From assembly GCA_027452145.1 (NCBI GenBank), contig DAIDHB010000333.1, positions 17,449-81,448 of the forward strand: a DNA stretch of 64,000 nt. Reading direction: 5' to 3'. Below are positions 55,401 to 63,193 of the stretch, in pieces. Positions within the stretch are counted from its first letter, which is position 1. Each line of letters begins with the position of its first letter. The notes under the pieces are model-generated. The model made no database searches, was not told the origin of the DNA, and saw nothing but the letters and a program-made list of their open reading frames with translations. Source of the DNA: Planctomycetales bacterium. Lineage in GTDB: Bacteria > Planctomycetota > Planctomycetia > Isosphaerales > Isosphaeraceae. Made by a program: the position numbers and the translations under genes.

Positions 55401-56015
55401 TTCGGCCAGCCGGTGGCCGAGGCTCTGACCCTCGACGAATCCCATCGAGAAATAGTGCTGGCCCTCGTGCTGGCCGACCTCGAAGATCGGCACGATCCCG
55501 GGGTGATCGAGCCGCGCCGCCGCCTCGGCCTCGACGTGGAATCGCTTCACGTCGCTGTCGTCCGCAAGCTCGCCGGCGCGGATCATCTTGAGGGCGACCA
55601 CCCGGTTGAGGCTGACCTGGCGGGCCTGAAAGACGACGCCCATGCCGCCGCGGGCGATCTCGCGAAGGATCTCGTAGTCGCCGAAGTAGCGGATCGTGGC
55701 GCCCATCGACAGAGAGTGTGCGGCGCTGTCGTCGTCGGCCGGGAGAGTCGTCTCCTCGGCGTCGGCCGCCCAGTCGCTCGTCAGGTCGGACGGGTCCGTG
55801 GACGGTCCGTCAGCCGTCGAGAAGGCATCGACGTCGGGCCGCCATGGTTCGGCAACGTCGCCGGAGCCCGGCGTGATGAGGCTCGTCGGCGCCTCGAGTT
55901 CGGCCGTCTCATCGATTCTCGTCCCGCGCGTCGCGCAGCGAGGGCAGGGGCCCTCCGGTGTGTCCACGGGGCGTTCCGCGCCGCAGATCGGGCATTTGCC
56001 TGCACCGGCATCCAT
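52437..56015 (-). CDS. Ser/Thr protein kinase fused to a formylglycine-generating-enzyme (SUMF1-like) domain
   Basis: A 1192-residue membrane protein. Residues 8-27 form a small zinc-ribbon-like motif (CPICG, then CPRC). The kinase (about 113-378) has a Gly loop IARGGMGVV, Lys143 in VALKMI, HRDLKPANIL with Asp236 and DFG at 254-256, all intact. A membrane helix (VVTAAAAAVVLALAAGTTVS, 401-420) is followed by a coiled-coil-like Lys/Glu/Ala segment (AEVKRQDADTQKGIALAREN). A FecR-like stretch comes next, and a SUMF1/FGE-sulfatase domain from about 612 (FVGLPKGSFPMGW, YRLPTEAEWEYACRAGA, GNVWQWCADLF, MARGGSW, NVGFRLVR). The last about 300 residues are beta-rich and unassigned. GGAGG lies seven bases before the ATG. 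It is likely an envelope-sensing kinase. Confidence 0.92.
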   Translation of the reverse strand: MDAGAGKCPICGAERPVDTPEGPCPRCATRGTRIDETAELEAPTSLITPGSGDVAEPWRPDVDAFSTADGPSTDPSDLTSDWAADAEETTLPADDDSAAHSLSMGATIRYFGDYEILREIARGGMGVVFQARQVSLNRVVALKMIRAGELADDSDVKRFHVEAEAAARLDHPGIVPIFEVGQHEGQHYFSMGFVEGQSLGHRLAEGPLPGREAALVMLRVSEAMEYAHRRGVVHRDLKPANILLDRDNTPRVTDFGLAKQLASDSGLTGSGQVMGTPSYMPPEQASGRRDAVGPAADVYAMGATLYALVTGRPPFQAATPIETIRQMLHDEPVPPRRLNPALDRDIETICLKCLEKEPERRYATAAALADDLRRFLGGEPILARPVGPIERGAKWVKRNRVVTAAAAAVVLALAAGTTVSYLKYLDAEEQRGIAEVKRQDADTQKGIALARENEARQEADKARKARDFLIGILQLPGTGNRGGNRTAREILADAETSIPIRFAGQPELRAELETTIAEVKRGIGRTTPQAMILEVGGAVRLQSAAGADRAAVSQGLVNLDDRLTVPPDAGVQLVFLSDFHKERIRPGRSAAVDWTGCEPPDAILERDDSPLMTFVGLPKGSFPMGWDGRTPGVRTEIREDFEIAVHDVTQGQWRAVMGNNPSWFRRDGGGSVFIGDISDEELKLFPVESVTWDDAQEFVRKLNDRERGKGWLYRLPTEAEWEYACRAGATSEDDCSYQFYFDRPAFEMSTAQANFDGERPSIVETGRSPVPPGQGLSIRFGAAQQEGQSPHSRELKGKSLHRPTRVGAYPPNRLGLRDMQGNVWQWCADLFSGSSRRPAMARGGSWKNLGAECRAAYRFGGPPHEGLTPFKAENVGFRLVRVRAASGPALAPALALAGEAPREVDKRPSPGNSTTMFIPSERGPVRLTYSRAGAPAARNSAPARVQGIDVTVGRLETWKESDPYNQPVGGPRVFLTLSGPGLAGAKGIRTVIGDVRDDGGALLRRWAGRLAGYVPGMQADDRDDGGKFRPLRRPTLGGGAGEQVLDFYTPATARSIRMLAGRVELVIPSKDPASTITASFADDAGRPLSNVALKAAGVEILLQRPGPAGTNQLSYSIKDPGSRIVAVEFLDDRGRRLEPGGHFSAGMGDAQTVGFSFNSPISAAPVAKFHVITEKSVVAVPFEFRDVLLPQQ

Positions 56016-56360
56016 GGTCGGCCTCCGTCGGGCACGCGGTCTTCCGGTTCGAGAAGCTTGCGGTCGGCGATCCGGACGTCGGCTCGCGTGGCGCTCGTCG
56101 CATTCTCGCACAGGAATCCTGCTGCCGGCCATGGACCGTTCTCCGACCAGTCGCGGCCGTCGAGCCGTTTCCGTGCCTGGGCACCCACGGCCGCTGACCG
56201 GCCCCGGGGGATTCGGCTAAAATCCATGGTGTCGGCCGGCAATTCGAATCCTCGAGGAAAAACCTGTATTGGCGGACCCCCTCTCGCGGCACTACCAACA
56301 CTGCTGACGAGGTTCTCGGCCCCCCGCGGGGTTGAATTCGGAAGAGAGGGAGTCCCACTC
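56016..56360. other. Divergent intergenic region
   Basis: 345 bases between the kinase (minus) and the third sigma-factor fusion (plus). Both promoters should lie here. GGGAG precedes the sigma ATG by nine bases. No further element was recognised. Confidence 0.4.
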
Positions 56361-58526
56361 ATGGCGGGCCTGGCGTTGAGCGTTCCCCGTTCGCTGGATG
56401 CACTCTTTGACTCGGGCGTGGTCGGCAATCTGCCGGACGGGCAGTTGATCGAACGATTCACGTCCCGGCATCGCGAGGCGGCCGAGCTGGCCTTCCACGC
56501 GCTGGTCGACCGCCACGGGCCGATGGTGCTGCGGGTCTGCCGGCGGGTGCTCGACGACCCCAACGACGCCGAGGACGCGTTCCAGGCGACGTTCCTGGTC
56601 CTGCTGCGCCGGGCGGGATCGATCCGCGAGTGCGAGTCGGTCGCCTCGTGGCTGCACGGCGTGGCCCATCGGGTCGCCTCGCGGGCCCGGGTGGAATCGG
56701 CCCGCCGCCGCCGGATCGAGCGCCGAGGCATTCGCCCGGAGGCCGGCCATCACGACCAGGCCGAGCGCCTGGACCTGGAATCGCTCATCGACGAGGAGCT
56801 GACCCGGCTGCCCGAGAAGTACCGGGCGCCGGTGGTTCTCTGCTACCTCGAAGGGCTGACCCACGAAGGTGCCGCGGCCCGGCTGGGCTGGCCGGTCGGC
56901 ACGGTCCGCGGCCGGCTGGCGCGGGCCCGCGACCTTTTGCGGTCGCGGCTGGTCCGCCGGGGCATCGCGGCGCCGTCGGCCGTCGCCGCGATCGGGGCAT
57001 TCGCCGCCCCGCCGGCCCGGGCGAGCGTCCCGGCCGCGCTGGGCGAGGCGACCGTTCGGGCCGCGACCGACGTCCTGATGGGTCGGGCCCTGGCGGCATC
57101 GACGTCGGTCCGGGTCGCCACCCTGGTCGAGGCCGCCGCACGCGGCGGGATGGCGATGGGGGCGAAGGTCGCAGTCGCAACGCTCGTGGCAGCCGTGGGC
57201 CTGGCGATCGTCGGTCGCTCTCCTTCGCCGCCCCAGGCGCCTCGGGCGCCGGCGCAGGCCCCGGCCGCCCCGCGCGAGGCGATCCGTCGCGAGATGCTCC
57301 AGCTCAAGGGCACCTGGACCACCGAGGTCGACGTCCAGGAGTCCGTCAACGGCGTGCTCGCGCCGCCCAGGAACGTGAAAATAACCTGGTCGATCGACCG
57401 CGACAGGATTACCGAGTCCGACGGCGAATTCGCGGGATGGACCTATCGCTACTCCCTGAATCCCGATGGGAAACCTGCCACGATCGACCTCAGGTCGCTG
57501 AATGTCGGCGTCGATCTCAAGGGTCTCTACAAACTCGAGGGCGACACGCTGACTGTCTGCTACGGCCTCGATCGCCCGAACGACTTCGAGCGCAGGGCGA
57601 ACGCGAATGTGACGCATCAGGTTTTTCGCCGCAACAGCCGGACGCCGACGAGGCTGGCTCCCAGGTTCTCCAACGCCGAAGGGTGCTACTGGGCCATCTC
57701 GCCCGACGACGGTGGCTTGCCGACTTCGATGGCAAGCGGCAGCCTTAACTTCATCATCGAGAAGCCGGCCGACGGGGCGATGCGGATCTCCCTGGCCAGC
57801 CAGGCCCGGCTCGTCGACGGGGAGCCCGACGCCGAGTATCGCCCGGTCGCGTTCGATGCCGACAAAAAGCGATACGACTTCAAACTCACCGGAGGAGGCG
57901 GCTGGAGCACGTCCGCCTCGTTCCGCGATGTCGTGCTGGCCCACGGCGAATTCCGCCTCGATCCCGCCGAGCTGCCCGCCAATCGGGTCAAGTCCTTGGG
58001 CATCGAGGTGATCACGGCCGAGGGAAAGCGAGCGGCCCGCGCGTCGGCCTCGAAGCAAGCCATGCAGGAGGCCCGCGATTCCGGGACCGACATCCTGCCC
58101 TGGCCCGAGATCGGCAAGCCTTTCGAGTTCTCGCTCAAGGATTCCCGGGGTCGCGTGCTTCGCTCGGCCGACCTCAAGGGCAAGGTCGTGCTGATCGACT
58201 GCTGGGCCAGTTGGTCCTCCCCCTGCATGACCATGATGCCGGGGCTCAAGGCGCTCGATAATCGCCGGCACGGCGACGGCCTCGAAATCATCGGCGTCAA
58301 CTTCGACCGCCATCCCGCGCGGACCGACGAGTTGGTCAAGCGGCTGGCCTTGCCCTGGCCCGAGGTGATCGTGCCGGCCGACGATCGCAGCTTTTCTCTC
58401 TGGCAGGACGCATCCGGCATTCATGACCTGCCGCGCCTGCTCCTCATCGACCGCCAGGGCATCCTCCGCTGGGACGGCCCGCCCGCCGAGCTGGAGAAGC
58501 AGGTCGAGGCGATGCTCAGGAAGTAA
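56361..58526 (+). CDS. ECF sigma factor fused to a TIGR03067-like domain and a TlpA-type thioredoxin domain
   Basis: A 721-residue protein. Residues about 25-200 are the ECF sigma factor (RHGPMVLRVCRRVLDDPNDA, EDAFQATFLVLLRRAGSIRE, LPEKYRAPVVLCYLEGLTHE, GWPVGTVRGRLARARDLLR). A linker (RRGIAAP, VPAALGEATVRAAT) leads to a membrane helix (KVAVATLVAAVGLAIVG, about 269-285). Outside is a lipocalin-like TIGR03067 region (LQLKGTWTTEVDVQES, LEGDTLTVCYGLDRPNDFE). Next is a strand-rich segment ending RFSNAEGCYWAISPDDGG. A TlpA/AhpC-type thioredoxin domain follows (about 575-721: GKPFEFSLKDSRGRVL, LKGKVVLIDCWASWSSPCMT). Its active-site motif is WSSPC instead of WCxPC, so the nucleophilic Cys is missing and the domain is probably not a normal oxidoreductase. 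Confidence 0.88.
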   Translation: MAGLALSVPRSLDALFDSGVVGNLPDGQLIERFTSRHREAAELAFHALVDRHGPMVLRVCRRVLDDPNDAEDAFQATFLVLLRRAGSIRECESVASWLHGVAHRVASRARVESARRRRIERRGIRPEAGHHDQAERLDLESLIDEELTRLPEKYRAPVVLCYLEGLTHEGAAARLGWPVGTVRGRLARARDLLRSRLVRRGIAAPSAVAAIGAFAAPPARASVPAALGEATVRAATDVLMGRALAASTSVRVATLVEAAARGGMAMGAKVAVATLVAAVGLAIVGRSPSPPQAPRAPAQAPAAPREAIRREMLQLKGTWTTEVDVQESVNGVLAPPRNVKITWSIDRDRITESDGEFAGWTYRYSLNPDGKPATIDLRSLNVGVDLKGLYKLEGDTLTVCYGLDRPNDFERRANANVTHQVFRRNSRTPTRLAPRFSNAEGCYWAISPDDGGLPTSMASGSLNFIIEKPADGAMRISLASQARLVDGEPDAEYRPVAFDADKKRYDFKLTGGGGWSTSASFRDVVLAHGEFRLDPAELPANRVKSLGIEVITAEGKRAARASASKQAMQEARDSGTDILPWPEIGKPFEFSLKDSRGRVLRSADLKGKVVLIDCWASWSSPCMTMMPGLKALDNRRHGDGLEIIGVNFDRHPARTDELVKRLALPWPEVIVPADDRSFSLWQDASGIHDLPRLLLIDRQGILRWDGPPAELEKQVEAMLRK

Positions 58527-59073
58527 TCGGCGGTCTCCGCACGCGATACAGGACATGCCGCCGTAGCGGATGCCCTTCGGGCAGGGCGGGGTGGTCGAAG
58601 TCGTCATCGGGCGAGCGGGTCATGCCGATCCGCTCCATCACGGCCCGCGAGCGCCGATTCTCGACCGCGGTGAACGACACGATCTCGTCGAGCCCACGCT
58701 CGCGGAAGCCATGATCCAGCGCGGCAAGGGCGGCCTCGGTGGCATACCCGCGGCCCCAGTAGGCGCGGGCGAGCCGCCAGCCGATCTCGACGCAGGGCGT
58801 GAACGGCGCCTCGAACCGCGGGATCGCCAGGCCGACGAAGCCGATGAATCCGGCCACGCCCGGCACCTCGACCGCCCACAGGCCGAAGCCCTGGCTCGCC
58901 AGGTGCTCGCGAATCCGCGCGACGGCCGCCTCGCTCTCGGCCCGCTCGAGCGGCCGCGGGAAGAACTCCATCACCTCGGGATCCGCGTTCATCGCGGCGA
59001 ACGGATCGAGGTCGGCCTCGCGCCAGTCGCGAAGGAGCAGACGCGCCGTCCGGAGTGATGCAGGAGCGATCAT
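58516..59073 (-). CDS. GNAT-family N-acetyltransferase (RimJ/RimL type)
   Basis: A 185-residue cytoplasmic protein. LRTARLLLRDWREADLDPFA at the N-terminus is the typical RimJ/RimL opening; the acetyl-CoA-binding region is IGWRLARAYWGRGYATEAAL, followed by VSFTAVENRRSRAVMERIGM. Its ATG at 59073 overlaps the stop of the upstream glycosyltransferase gene (59070), so it is coupled to it. Its end overlaps the convergent sigma-fusion gene by 11 bases. In this setting it might modify a sugar or protein made by the same cassette, which is inference only. Confidence 0.88.
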   Translation of the reverse strand: MIAPASLRTARLLLRDWREADLDPFAAMNADPEVMEFFPRPLERAESEAAVARIREHLASQGFGLWAVEVPGVAGFIGFVGLAIPRFEAPFTPCVEIGWRLARAYWGRGYATEAALAALDHGFRERGLDEIVSFTAVENRRSRAVMERIGMTRSPDDDFDHPALPEGHPLRRHVLYRVRRPPITS

Positions 59074-60311
59074 CGCGACCTCTCGCGTGCCGCGACCCGC
59101 TCGAAGAAGTCCCTCAGCGGCGGGATGCAGACCTCCAGGCTGTACGATTCCTCGATCGTCCGCCGCGCGGCCCGGCCGAGCGGGGCATACGCGGCCGGGT
59201 CGTCCAGGACGGCCAGCGCCCTTTCGGTGAGGACCTCGACGTCAAACAGCGGGGCCACCAGGCCATTCTCGCCGGGACGCAGGACCTCGCGCACCGGCGG
59301 TACGTCCGAGCCCAGCACCACGCAGCCGCTGGACATCGCATTGAGCATCGACCACGAGAGCACGAAAGGCGCGGTCAGATAAATGTGCAGGTCGCTGATC
59401 CGCAGGATGTCGGCGAGCTTCTCCGGGAGCACCCGGCCCAGGAAGATGAACCGCGATAGGTCGTAATCGCCGCGCGACAGGACCCACTGCTTGAAGCTCG
59501 GCGCGCCGGTGTGCAGCTTGTCCCAGCCGTAGTGGATCTCCTCGCCGCCGACCAAGACGAACAGCACGTCGCTCCGAGCTCGGGCGATCCGGTCGGCGGC
59601 CCTCATGAACAGGTCGAAGCCCCGGATCGATTCCAGCCCCCGCGAGACAAAAGTCACCACCCGCGTCCCCTCGGGGATCGATCGATCCCCGATCGTGCGA
59701 GGCGCCGGGCCTGGGCGATAGAGGGTCGTCTCGATCCCGTCGAAATGGACCTCGATCTTGGGATGGAACCGCGCCGGGAACGACGACCGCTGCCACCCGG
59801 TCGCCGAATATCCCGCGTCGCAATCGACCAGCGAGGCCAGGGTCGGCGCGTTGATGCACCGGGGGAAGAAGGGCGCCGGCTCGGCCGGCGGCAGGTCGAT
59901 CCGGTACGAGATGTCCCGATGGCTGGTGGCGAAGAAGTATTCGCAGTAATTGATGATCGGGCAATCCACCACGTCGCGGAGGAACAGCGTCGGCGCGCCC
60001 CGGCCTCCGTGGGCGACGACCAGGTCGGGCCGGAGCTGCGGACGCGCCTTGATGACCTCGTAGACCGACCGGCACTGGTCCAAAAACTGGCCGTAGATCT
60101 GCGGCCAGGGGATGCCCTCGCCGGTGCGATGCTCGGCGGTCAGAGGCGCCTGGATGATCTCAACGGCGCGGAGCATCTCGGGGGTCGGGGTCGGGCAGCT
60201 CGAGAGGCTCTGCACGATGAACGTGCACTTCCACCCGTGCCGCGTGGCCAGCTCCTGGCCCAGCCGGCCGAACTGGGCGGGAAACGCGTCGTGGAGGAAC
60301 AGCACGTTCAT
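59070..60311 (-). CDS. Glycosyltransferase family 4-like protein
   Basis: A 413-residue GT-B enzyme. MNVLFLHDAFPAQFGRLGQE opens the acceptor lobe; the donor lobe has VVTFVSRGLESIRGFDLFMR, FIFLGRVLPEKLADILRISD and the C-terminal GCVVLGSDVPPVREVLRPGE with its Glu. GGAGG lies before the ATG at 60311, and that ATG overlaps the upstream gene's stop as ATGA. It is a paralogue of the gene directly upstream (shared HDGI/FDGI, RVVTFV and RGFD words). The donor sugar is unknown; surface glycan synthesis is likely. Confidence 0.85.
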   Translation of the reverse strand: MNVLFLHDAFPAQFGRLGQELATRHGWKCTFIVQSLSSCPTPTPEMLRAVEIIQAPLTAEHRTGEGIPWPQIYGQFLDQCRSVYEVIKARPQLRPDLVVAHGGRGAPTLFLRDVVDCPIINYCEYFFATSHRDISYRIDLPPAEPAPFFPRCINAPTLASLVDCDAGYSATGWQRSSFPARFHPKIEVHFDGIETTLYRPGPAPRTIGDRSIPEGTRVVTFVSRGLESIRGFDLFMRAADRIARARSDVLFVLVGGEEIHYGWDKLHTGAPSFKQWVLSRGDYDLSRFIFLGRVLPEKLADILRISDLHIYLTAPFVLSWSMLNAMSSGCVVLGSDVPPVREVLRPGENGLVAPLFDVEVLTERALAVLDDPAAYAPLGRAARRTIEESYSLEVCIPPLRDFFERVAARERSR

Positions 60312-61591
60312 GGCCGTCCTCCGCCCGAGCCCGGCAACGCCAGGCGATGGAATGTCTCCGCCAGCCGGGGCAAGCAGGCGTCCTGGCTGTAGGACTCGCG
60401 CACCCGCTCGGCCGCGGCGATTCCCAGCGGCCGATGCCCGACCGGGTCGTCCAGCACCCCGATGGCCTGTCGCAACAATCCGTCGGAATCCGTCGCATCC
60501 GCCAGCAGGCCCGTGCGCCCGTGCTCGATCACCTCGCGGTGCGGCGCGTGGTCCGAGGCCAGCACGACGCAGCCGGCGGCCATCGCCTCGAGCGTCGACC
60601 GCGCGACCGGATAGGCTCGCCCGGTCGCGACGTGCAGGTCGCTGGCGGACAGCAATTCGGCCACCGTTCGCGGCGGCACGGCGCCCAGGAACCACAGGCG
60701 TGTCGGGTCAACGGGCGGCCGGGCGGCGGTCAGGTGCGCCAGGTAATCCTTGTTGTGGAACGTCACATCCAGTCCGCGGCGGACGATCGGGTCGCCCGCG
60801 ACGACGACCACGACATCCGGCCGGGCTCGCAGCAATCCGTCGGCCAGCGTCAGGAACCGGTCGAATCCTCGCAGGCGGTCGAGCGAACGGGCCACGAAGG
60901 TGACGACCCGGGCCGAGTCGGGGATGGCCCGCCCGGCGATCGATCGAGCCCGCTTCGCCGGGCCGGTCCGTCCCTCCGGGGCGAAGCGCGACGTGTCGAT
61001 CCCGTCGTGCAGGACGAATAGCTCGTGCCGGTACTCAGCCGGGAACAGACCGCGCTGCCATTCGGAGGGCGTCCAGCCCAGCGTCGCCTGTTCCAGGTCG
61101 AGCAGTTCGATCGCGGTGGTCGACCGCCGCCAGTGGAAATACGCCGACGGCGTGTCGGGCCCGGCCTCGTCGGCGAGGTCGTTGGCGCGGCCGTGGAAAT
61201 AGTAATCCACGAAGTGGACGACCGGCGGGGCGCGGTCGAAAACCGGGGCGAACAGCGCCGAGCCCAGCCCGGCCGAGCGTCCCACGATCAGGTCGATCGG
61301 CCGGGGCCGTTTCTGCTCGAGGACCTCCCAGCAGCCGTAGGCGTAGCAGAGGCTGCGCTCCAGCGCCCGCGACCAGCCGACGGCCGACTCGCGGGCGACG
61401 CCGCCGACGCCGAAGACCTGGACCTCCAGGCCCCGTCCGACCGACGCCGGCCAGTGGGCCCGGGGCTCGAGGGTGTGGCAATAGAACCACGCCCGATACC
61501 CCCGGCGCCGGACCAGCCAGTCGGCGGCGGCGCCCAGGTGACCGGGGAAGGTCGGTTCCACCCAGATGACATTCAGCGGGTCCTGCGGCAT
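60308..61591 (-). CDS. Glycosyltransferase family 4-like protein, paralogue of the next gene
   Basis: A 427-residue GT-B protein. VIWVEPTFPGHLGAAADWLV matches the start of the paralogue's acceptor lobe, and the donor lobe shows RVVTFVARSLDRLRGFDRFL, LWFLGAVPPRTVAELLSASD and MAAGCVVLASDHAPHREVIE. The first Met at 61591 leads directly into the fold; the much longer upstream frame overlaps rpsG and is not coding. It is first of three overlapping genes, 157 bases behind rpsG. The donor sugar is unknown. Confidence 0.85.
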   Translation of the reverse strand: MPQDPLNVIWVEPTFPGHLGAAADWLVRRRGYRAWFYCHTLEPRAHWPASVGRGLEVQVFGVGGVARESAVGWSRALERSLCYAYGCWEVLEQKRPRPIDLIVGRSAGLGSALFAPVFDRAPPVVHFVDYYFHGRANDLADEAGPDTPSAYFHWRRSTTAIELLDLEQATLGWTPSEWQRGLFPAEYRHELFVLHDGIDTSRFAPEGRTGPAKRARSIAGRAIPDSARVVTFVARSLDRLRGFDRFLTLADGLLRARPDVVVVVAGDPIVRRGLDVTFHNKDYLAHLTAARPPVDPTRLWFLGAVPPRTVAELLSASDLHVATGRAYPVARSTLEAMAAGCVVLASDHAPHREVIEHGRTGLLADATDSDGLLRQAIGVLDDPVGHRPLGIAAAERVRESYSQDACLPRLAETFHRLALPGSGGGRP

Positions 61592-61748
61592 CGCCGGGCG
61601 CCACCCCTCGTGGGACCGCCGCCCCGCTCGCCCGTTCGACGAGCGCTCGGCGCGTCGGGCTGGCCATGGAAGCTGACGGTCTGTTCCGGAAGGGGACCGG
61701 GGTGTCGCAGGACGACCCCGGGACATCCCGGACGGCCTGTCGGCCTGC

Positions 61749-62222
61749 TCACCACGCGAAGTGCGCGAACGCCTTGTTGGCGTCGGCCATGCGATGGACG
61801 TTCTCGCGGCGGGTGATCGCGGCGCCCTCGCGGTTGTACGCGGCGACCAGCTCGTCGGCCAGCTTGACGGCCATCGGCCGGCCCTTCTTCTCGCGGGCGG
61901 CCATGAGGATCCAGCGGATCGACAGGGTCTGCTGCCGGTTCTTGTTGACCTGCATCGGCACCTGATACGTCGCACCACCGACGCGCTTCGACCGCACCTC
62001 GATCATGGGCTTGACGCTCTCGACCGCGCGGGTGAACACGTCGATCGGGTTCTCATTGGGCAGGCGCTTCTGCACCAGCTCCATCGCATCGTAGAAGACC
62101 CGCTGCGCCACGCTCTTCTTGCCGTCGTGCATGACACAGTTGATGAACTTGCCGGCCAGCTTCGAGCCGAACCGGGGGTCCGGGCGAAGCTGGGTCTTAC
62201 TGGCGGTGAACTTGCGAGCCAT
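61749..62222 (-). CDS. rpsG: 30S ribosomal protein S7
   Basis: A 157-residue protein with the family's full length and motifs: LAGKFINCVMHDGKKSVAQR, NPIDVFTRAVESVKPMIEVR, RRVGGATYQVP-type segment (KRVGGATYQVPMQVNKNRQQ), LADELVAAYNREGAAITRRE and the C-terminal HRMADANKAFAHFAW. It binds 16S rRNA in the head of the small subunit. It follows rpsL as in the str operon, but no fusA or tuf gene follows here. Confidence 0.98.
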   Translation of the reverse strand: MARKFTASKTQLRPDPRFGSKLAGKFINCVMHDGKKSVAQRVFYDAMELVQKRLPNENPIDVFTRAVESVKPMIEVRSKRVGGATYQVPMQVNKNRQQTLSIRWILMAAREKKGRPMAVKLADELVAAYNREGAAITRRENVHRMADANKAFAHFAW

Positions 62223-62437
62223 GCGGTTATCGTCCCTCGGGTGGCGGCCGGTGGAGAGGGCCGCTCGCTCCTAGTCGGATCCCTGTCTGTCGGTGTGTTC
62301 GGAAAAGCCTTCGATGATGGCCGGGCTGGTCACGCGTCGATCGGAAGGTCGAGACCGGGCCGGGACGATGCGAGGCCGCACGATCCCGGTCCGATGGACC
62401 GATCCGATCGGATTCGCGCCGAGCCAGCCGGCGGGGA

Positions 62438-62836
<399 letters not shown>

Positions 62837-63193
62837 AAATCCGTCGTTCCGTTCCCTTGTCCTGCGGAGATCCGGGCCGTGGCCTGGCGACCCGAGCGGT
62901 TCCGGGGCCTGTCGCGATCCGTCGGATCCGACCCGCCGCCGGCCCATCATTCCCGGCGGCACGACGCGCGGGCGTCCCGGCCGAGGGTGTTCCGTTCGGT
63001 CGGTTCGTCACAACCGGGTGCATCCCCCGGGCACCATCGGCACGGCGCGCAGCAGCATACCAGCCCAGGGGCGAAAGTCCCAGAATACCCGATGGCGGTC
63101 GATTGTCAAGCGCCCGCACGCTCGCGAAATGGCGAGCGATGGCCAGCGCGAGCGGAGCCTCGCCGAGATCCCACGCAGAGGACCCGCGCCGGG
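62837..63193. other. rpsL leader region
   Basis: 357 bases between the end of the next minus-strand gene and rpsL. It should contain the rpsL promoter or leader. No terminator or protein-binding leader was recognised with confidence. Confidence 0.4.

Noticed and set aside
53424..56360. Very long plus-strand frame continuing into the third sigma-factor fusion
   Set aside because: It is the complement of the kinase gene; only the part from the ATG at 56361 encodes sigma-factor motifs.
56292..58607. Open minus-strand frame of 771 codons
   Set aside because: Shadow of the sigma-factor fusion, low-complexity in translation.
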